NCBI GenBank assembly: GCA_945788325.1
Contig: CALZLL010000006.1
Location: 1-26,488, forward strand
Direction: 5' to 3'
Length of the DNA stretch: 26,488 nucleotides
DNA from: an uncultured Clostridium sp.
GTDB taxonomy: Bacteria; Bacillota_I; Bacilli_A; RF39; UBA660
Below, piece after piece: positions 21,699 to 26,488 of the stretch. Both the position numbers and the translations under genes were made by a program. Each line of letters begins with the position of its first letter. The first letter of the stretch is position 1. Under the pieces are notes generated by a model. That model saw only the letters and a program-made list of their open reading frames with translations, ran no database searches and had not been told where the DNA came from.

Positions 21699-23009
21699 TT
21701 TAACTGCTTTAAACATTTTTTTCCATAAGTCAGATTCAGAGTAATTAAGTATTCCAACTTTATATATTTTAATACCATATTTAATTAATATATAATTAAG
21801 CATCATAAGTAATATAATAGCAATAATTATCATACTAACACCTATTTCTCCTGATAAGAGCAAACTCGGTGCAAGAGTTATTGACATAAGTGGAATTACG
21901 CTAGCTATTTTAATAAATACCGATCCTGGAAACATTGATGATATTATGATTAGATAAAATCCTATTAAACTAATTATCATTAAAGGGGTTTGAAGTTGCT
22001 GATAATTTTCCATGTTGGTTGTCATTGATGCAAGTATTCCCGCAACTAAAGAATATGCTAAAAAACTTAATAATAACAATATTATAATAAGCGGAATTAT
22101 ATATCCTAATTTATTTATAATACCACTATTTTGAATCGTGTTTAAAACACTAGATAAGTCAAGTGATGCCGCAACACTTTCCACCGCTGAAATACCACTT
22201 GATGAAGATGTTAGCTTTCTTATAATTATTCCAACACCACCATATAAAAGAATTAATAAGCCCTGTAATAAAACAAATAAATTACTTGATAATATTTTTG
22301 AAAAGAAATGAGTTTTAACGGATACGTTCCCTATTATTATCTCCATCCCCCTAGTTGATTTTTCTTCGTTTATTTCAGCACCTATCATTTGTATTAAATA
22401 CATTATGAGTATAAAACACGGAAGCGCTATTATAATAGAAGCTACTGATAAAAAGGTTCTTGTATTTTCTTCATCTTCAGTTTTTTCTTTATTAATAAAA
22501 CTTCTTTTAACCACTACCTCTTTAGATATTTGATTCATTTTTTCTTTATCTATTCCAGATAAATCAAAAGCAATACTTTGTTTCGTGGTATTTAAACTTG
22601 CTATTATTGCTTGGTACTTTATTTTATCAACGTATGAATCCGTTATAAATTCTATATTATAAACATTTTTATCATTAGGATTTATAACAAGTAATATGTT
22701 ATCAGTTCCTTTTAACTTTTTCTTTTCTTTTTTTATATCATTACTTTTATAAATGTTTAAATTTTTGGTTTCTAAATAACTTTCTATACCTTTTAAACCA
22801 TCTTTTATTTCATCATAGTATCCTACGTTATCAACGATGCTTATTTTTAATTCTTTTTCAAAATCTCCACCAAACATAGTTATTATTGAGTCAATGTTAA
22901 CCAAAGCTATGGTAATGATAAAAATAATTATATTTGCAATTAAAAACCATTTGTTTTTAAGTTTCTTTTTTAAGCTGTACTTAGTTAAAAACTTAAATTT
23001 ACTTTCCAT
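21690..23009 (-). CDS. ABC-2 type exporter permease (NatB/YhaP-like)
   Basis: A membrane subunit of an ABC exporter of about 439 residues. One helix at about 20-40 is followed by a long extracytoplasmic domain (about 45-190) and then a cluster of six or so helices, including INEEKSTRGMEIIIGNVS, the coupling segment common in NatB/YhaP permeases. ATG at 23009 fits the AGGTG site 6 nt upstream; earlier starts crowd that site. It overlaps the ATPase gene end by 11 nt, so the two are coupled. The substrate is not evident; NatB-type systems export sodium or peptides/drugs. The two M16 peptidases upstream in the operon suggest a peptide or proteolytic product. Confidence 0.85.
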   Translation of the reverse strand: MESKFKFLTKYSLKKKLKNKWFLIANIIIFIITIALVNIDSIITMFGGDFEKELKISIVDNVGYYDEIKDGLKGIESYLETKNLNIYKSNDIKKEKKKLKGTDNILLVINPNDKNVYNIEFITDSYVDKIKYQAIIASLNTTKQSIAFDLSGIDKEKMNQISKEVVVKRSFINKEKTEDEENTRTFLSVASIIIALPCFILIMYLIQMIGAEINEEKSTRGMEIIIGNVSVKTHFFSKILSSNLFVLLQGLLILLYGGVGIIIRKLTSSSSGISAVESVAASLDLSSVLNTIQNSGIINKLGYIIPLIIILLLLSFLAYSLVAGILASMTTNMENYQQLQTPLMIISLIGFYLIIISSMFPGSVFIKIASVIPLMSITLAPSLLLSGEIGVSMIIIAIILLMMLNYILIKYGIKIYKVGILNYSESDLWKKMFKAVKEK

Positions 23010-23898
23010 ACGCATCACCTACTTTTGATACAAATATTTCTTCTAAGCTTGGTTCTTCCAAAACGAATTTAGTTATGTTTTCTTTTGTCTTTACGTAATC
23101 AAAAACCTTTTTAACATAAGATTCATCTTTTATCGTTATCTCATACGAAAATGCTGTTTTACTAACACTTATAACCCCATCTATCTTCTTTAATTCTGAT
23201 AACTTAACATTTCCTTCTATTTTTATTTTCTTAATCTTATAATCTTTTTTTATGTCTTTTAGATATCCATCTATTACTGATTTTCCTTTTACCAAAATAA
23301 CTAATTTTTCGCAAAATAATTCAACATGATCCATTCTGTGTGATGAAAAAATTATTGACGTTCCCTTTTCTTTTAATTCTAATATTACACTTTTAAATAA
23401 TTCAATATTTATTGGATCTAGTCCTGAAAAAGGTTCATCTAATATTAATAATTCAGGTTCATTTATTATAGCTGATATAAATTGAACTTTCTGTTGGTTA
23501 CCTTTTGATAAGGTATTTATCTTTCTATCTTTATATTCCTCTATTCCAAATCTTTTAAGAAGGTTATCTAATCTTTTTAAAATAACATCTTCATCTAAAG
23601 ATTTTAAAGCTCCATAAAAAAGTATTTGTTCCTTAACGGTAAGTTTGGTAAGAAGACTTCTTTCCTCGGTTAAGAATCCTATTTTATCAGTTACGTCATA
23701 ATCTATTTTTTTACCATTAAAGGTTATCTTACCACTAGTAGGTGAAATAAGGTTCATAATCATTCTAAAAGTAGTAGTTTTACCCGCTCCATTTACTCCT
23801 AAAAGTCCAAATATTTCTCCTTTATTAACAGTAAATGATAAATTATCAACCGCTTTAAAATCACCATAATATTTAGTTATGTTTGATACTTTTAACAT
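22999..23898 (-). CDS. ABC exporter ATP-binding subunit (NatA/YhaQ-like)
   Basis: The 299-residue ATPase has Walker A GVNGAGKTT (34-42), the signature LSKGNQQKV (130-138), Walker B LLILDEP (150-156) and the switch His in SSHRMDHVE. The last 80 residues form the extra C-terminal domain (DUF4162-like, 'EEPSLEEIFV') typical of NatA/YhaQ partners of ABC-2 permeases. In Walker A a Val replaces the more usual Pro/Arg after Gly, which is harmless. It starts 1 nt after the M16 gene stop and overlaps the permease. Confidence 0.92.
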   Translation of the reverse strand: MLKVSNITKYYGDFKAVDNLSFTVNKGEIFGLLGVNGAGKTTTFRMIMNLISPTSGKITFNGKKIDYDVTDKIGFLTEERSLLTKLTVKEQILFYGALKSLDEDVILKRLDNLLKRFGIEEYKDRKINTLSKGNQQKVQFISAIINEPELLILDEPFSGLDPINIELFKSVILELKEKGTSIIFSSHRMDHVELFCEKLVILVKGKSVIDGYLKDIKKDYKIKKIKIEGNVKLSELKKIDGVISVSKTAFSYEITIKDESYVKKVFDYVKTKENITKFVLEEPSLEEIFVSKVGDAYGK

Positions 23899-23899
23899 C

Positions 23900-25183
23900 T
23901 TAATTCTCCTTTTTAGTTACATATAAAATTGACTTATTATCAAAATTTATATTTTTAAATTCTTTTAAAAAATAATCAAATTTATAATTTTCATATATAT
24001 CATAAACGTTGTTAATAATTTTTTTATTCTTAATAACGTTATTATATATCATACTGGCAACCCACGATGGATTTTCAAATGTTTTTACTAGATTAGTTTT
24101 AAGAACTTTTCTATCTAATTCAAATAATTCTTTATCAAATTTACACTCTTTAATTTTATCATCTATCTTTTTTATAAGCATATCTTTTTTTGTTGTATCC
24201 CCTTGAACAAATATTAAAATTACATCATCAAAATATGAATATGTCCAAGAAATACCAGTTTCTACTATTTTTTCTTTTATTAAATTTTTTTCAAAAGGAT
24301 TAGCAGAACCAAATTTCATATCAAGCAAAAGTTCTATAAACAATAATTTTTTTAGTCTTTCTTCCCCAGTTAACATTGGTACTTTTAACTTATAACAAAC
24401 CGATACCCTAGGTTTAGAAACATTTCTTTTTGTTTCTTTATATTCTTTATTTACTTTAGCATCTTCATCATATTTTTTAATCTCTATTTCATTTACTTTA
24501 TCAAATTTTTTCTTACTTTGATTATCTTTTATCAATGATATGGTCTTTTTTTCATCTATATCACCATATGCTACTAAAATCATGTTAGATGGATTATAAA
24601 AAGTTTTGTAACATCTATATAAATCTTCTTTGGTTATTTTAGATACGTTTTCTTTATCACCTATCGTCTTATATTTATTAGGATTTTCATTTAACGTTAA
24701 ATCAAACATCTCTTCAAACATATATCCATTTATGTTATCATCACTCATATTTATTTCTTGATTTATTATATCTTTTTCTTTTTCAACGTTTTGATCAGTA
24801 AAATAAGGTTTTTGCACAAAATCAATTAATTCTTCTAAACATTCATAAAAGTTATTTACGGCAGAAAAATAATAATTAGTCATTATGTGATTAGTATAGG
24901 CATTAACGTTTGCACCATACTTTTTAAACTTTTCAAAAACTTTTTCATTATCTTCTGATTCAAATAACTTATGTTCCAAAAAATGTGCTATTCCTTTTGG
25001 AAAACTAGTTATCTTATCTTCACCTATTGGCTTAAATTCATTAGTTGAAGAGCCATAATTAGTTACAAAATATGCCCCTTTTTTTGAAAAATCTTTTTTC
25101 TTATAAACATATATATTAAGTCCATTTTCTAATGTTTCATGATATATAACTTCATCTAAGTTTGACATTACTATTTTATCCAT
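23900..25183 (-). CDS. ymfH: M16 family zinc peptidase, catalytic member (YmfH-like)
   Basis: This M16-family peptidase has the inverted zinc motif HxxEH as HFLEH (H67, E70, H71) and the downstream ligand Glu in EKDIINQEI (about E143), so it should be active. The 427-residue length and the pattern KGIAHFLEHKLFES match YmfH/AlbF-type enzymes of Bacilli. It pairs with the preceding M16 gene, which lacks the zinc motif; active and inactive partners are commonly heterodimeric. The ribosome site AGAAGGAG lies inside the end of the preceding gene, 5 nt separate the two, and the ABC exporter follows directly. No signal peptide is seen, so it works in the cytoplasm. Confidence 0.9.
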   Translation of the reverse strand: MDKIVMSNLDEVIYHETLENGLNIYVYKKKDFSKKGAYFVTNYGSSTNEFKPIGEDKITSFPKGIAHFLEHKLFESEDNEKVFEKFKKYGANVNAYTNHIMTNYYFSAVNNFYECLEELIDFVQKPYFTDQNVEKEKDIINQEINMSDDNINGYMFEEMFDLTLNENPNKYKTIGDKENVSKITKEDLYRCYKTFYNPSNMILVAYGDIDEKKTISLIKDNQSKKKFDKVNEIEIKKYDEDAKVNKEYKETKRNVSKPRVSVCYKLKVPMLTGEERLKKLLFIELLLDMKFGSANPFEKNLIKEKIVETGISWTYSYFDDVILIFVQGDTTKKDMLIKKIDDKIKECKFDKELFELDRKVLKTNLVKTFENPSWVASMIYNNVIKNKKIINNVYDIYENYKFDYFLKEFKNINFDNKSILYVTKKEN

Positions 25184-25187
25184 AACC

Positions 25188-26429
25188 TTACTCTCCTTCT
25201 AAAAAATAACCCAAACAAGGTTTAACCTTACTTGCAAAGCTTTCTATTTCGCTAATTAAAACACCATTTATTTTTTCTATAAATAAATCACTATCAGGAA
25301 GATTAAATAATTCTTTATTATGCTGCATACTAACAATGTTTAAAATACTATCTTGTTGTTCTAAAAACGAAGTTATAAGTGTTTCTTTTGCATTAACAAG
25401 TTCTTTTTCACTGATTTTTTTCATACTATTAATAACTTCTAACGTAAGATCATACGCTTTATCAAAGTTTTCTTTTTCTATACCCATAATAGCAAGCATT
25501 AAAGCATCATCTTTTTCATACCTTGAAAATGAATAATATGCTAATTGGTTTTCTTCTCTAATTACCGAAAATAACCTTGAAAAAGCTCCTCCCCCTAAAA
25601 TTATTCTATATAAAGGTGCAACGTAATTTAGTTCGTACTCACTTACGTTTTTTAAATTCATAACTAAGTTTAGAATACTTTGAGTACCATTACCTTTTTC
25701 CTTAATAACTTTAATTCCTTCTTTTTCATCATCATTATTTATAAGTAACTTATTTTTAAATACTTTATTATTTTTAATGTTACTAGTTATCTTAGTTATT
25801 ATTTCATTATCAAAATCTATATCACCTGCTAAAATAAGTTCAATCTCACTATCATTTAACATGTTAAGGTAATCTTGATATAACTTAGATGGTGTTAATT
25901 CATCTAAATATTTTATTTCACTCATATAGGTATAAGGTTTTTTTGAATTAAGATTTTTATAGGTCATTCTTTCCGAATAAGTTTCAGAGTTTTCTTTAAC
26001 TTTTTCTAAAGCTGCCTTTTTTGTATTTAAAATAATATCAAACGTTTCTTTATCAAAAGCATTATTTTTAACTAATGGGTTAAAGATTATTTCACAAAAA
26101 GTATCAATTACTTCATTTAAATTTCCTTGTTCAGTATATTCATCTTTTAAAGTTCCAAATGAAAAACTAGTTATATGATAATTTCCTATTCTAGATGAAG
26201 AAGCTGAATAATAAGCATCATAGTTTTCTAAAGATTTTTTATATAATTTTTCTTCAGTATCATACTTTTTGCAAGACTCCATTAATATATTTCTTAATAT
26301 AAGTCTATAAGACATTTTTTCTTTGGTAATTGGGCTTTTAAAATATAGTTTTCCTGCTACTGATTTAAACTTATTTGTCTTTAAAATAGTAACTGGAACA
26401 TTATTAATTATTCGTTTTAATGTCTTCAT
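25188..26429 (-). CDS. ymfF: M16 family peptidase-like protein without the zinc motif (YmfF-like)
   Basis: The 413-residue protein has the M16 fold pattern in both halves: an N-terminal region with VAGKLYFKSPITKEKMSYR, SRIGNYHITSFSFG, and a C-terminal half with GGGAFSRLFSVIREENQLAYY, a well-kept M16 substrate-binding element. The position of HxxEH reads LRNILMESCKKY, so the zinc ligands are missing. It is therefore likely the non-catalytic partner of the next gene, as YmfF is for YmfH. ATG at 26429 is chosen because AGAGGTGAT lies 4-5 nt upstream; the GTG at 26453 lies before that site. It opens the operon that ends with the ABC permease. Confidence 0.88.
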   Translation of the reverse strand: MKTLKRIINNVPVTILKTNKFKSVAGKLYFKSPITKEKMSYRLILRNILMESCKKYDTEEKLYKKSLENYDAYYSASSSRIGNYHITSFSFGTLKDEYTEQGNLNEVIDTFCEIIFNPLVKNNAFDKETFDIILNTKKAALEKVKENSETYSERMTYKNLNSKKPYTYMSEIKYLDELTPSKLYQDYLNMLNDSEIELILAGDIDFDNEIITKITSNIKNNKVFKNKLLINNDDEKEGIKVIKEKGNGTQSILNLVMNLKNVSEYELNYVAPLYRIILGGGAFSRLFSVIREENQLAYYSFSRYEKDDALMLAIMGIEKENFDKAYDLTLEVINSMKKISEKELVNAKETLITSFLEQQDSILNIVSMQHNKELFNLPDSDLFIEKINGVLISEIESFASKVKPCLGYFLEGE

Positions 26430-26463
26430 TTTATCACCTCTATTATTATGCACTACTAAATTG

Positions 26464-26472
26464 ATTATAACA
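26464..26472 (-). promoter_or_regulatory. Extended -10 promoter of the M16/ABC operon
   Basis: Minus strand TGTTATAAT, 34 nt before the first gene's start. The matching -35 would lie at the window edge and cannot be judged. Confidence 0.55.
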
Positions 26473-26488
26473 CAATAAAAAAGAAAGA

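Noticed and set aside
21578..21778. Minus-strand 66-residue open frame crossing the permease end
   Set aside because: It overlaps the permease in another frame and runs through a terminator; no ribosome site.
24009..24206. Plus-strand open frames inside the M16 peptidase genes (also 25336-25536)
   Set aside because: They are antisense to strongly supported M16 genes and lack ribosome sites.
1..26488. CRISPR arrays, tRNA or rRNA genes, insertion sequences, phage genes
   Set aside because: I saw no regularly spaced repeats, no tRNA-like cloverleaf with GTTCGA-type arm, no rRNA segments and no transposase or integrase frames.

Overview
The window is strongly AT-rich bacterial DNA with dense gene packing, standard stop codons (TGA is used as a stop, for example by the ABC permease and the Crp/Fnr-like gene) and Gram-positive style signals: strong AGGAGG/GGTGAT ribosome sites, TTGACW-17-TATWAT promoters, U-tailed hairpin terminators and a T-box leader. 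The helicase-loading pair DnaB/DnaI, comEA-comEC, FtsW, a YjcZ-like tiny protein and the YmfF/YmfH peptidase pair all point to the Bacilli side of the Firmicutes. The short SMC, short DnaE, TGS-less ThrS and class III ribonucleotide reductase suggest a reduced, anaerobic, probably uncultured lineage (RF39- or Erysipelotrichales-like). That placement is an inference.

Layout from left to right. 1-1310 (-): competence operon comEA-comEC, with comEC cut by the window edge. 1404-2546 (-): ftsW. 2671-3460 (+): a tiny YjcZ-like membrane protein and peptide deformylase. 3499-7139 (-): rnc-smc. 7221-10103 (-): dnaE. 10223-10396 (+): rpmB (ribosomal protein L28), too short for usual ORF cut-offs. 10429-11239 (-): a type IV pilin-like gene with tandem repeats and an apparent frameshift at a run of six G. 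11310-14472 (-): nrdD-nrdG-dut, divergent from a Crp/Fnr-type regulator (14588-15217, +) across a perfect 16-bp palindrome. 15235-18035 (-): T-box leader, nucleotidyltransferase, thrS. 18158-19048 (+): a DUF2207-like membrane protein. 19065-21300 (-): dnaB-dnaI. 21347-21663: a compact locus with a 29-residue hydrophobic peptide on the minus strand and a convergent small RNA on the plus strand that share one terminator. 21690-26429 (-): two M16 peptidases and a two-gene ABC-2 exporter in one operon.

The most unusual part is 21347-21663. A single-span hydrophobic peptide, a convergent RNA with a strong promoter, a shared bidirectional terminator, and four alternating copies of one 14-17 nt element that allow both sense/antisense and 5'-to-3' pairing together resemble the Fst/par class of type I toxin-antitoxin loci. 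The peptide gene and comEA also share a 33-nt upstream element with a GGGGGAT core, which hints at a common promoter class, perhaps competence-linked. The rest is mainly housekeeping (replication, division, translation, dNTP supply) with some lineage-specific protein shortening.
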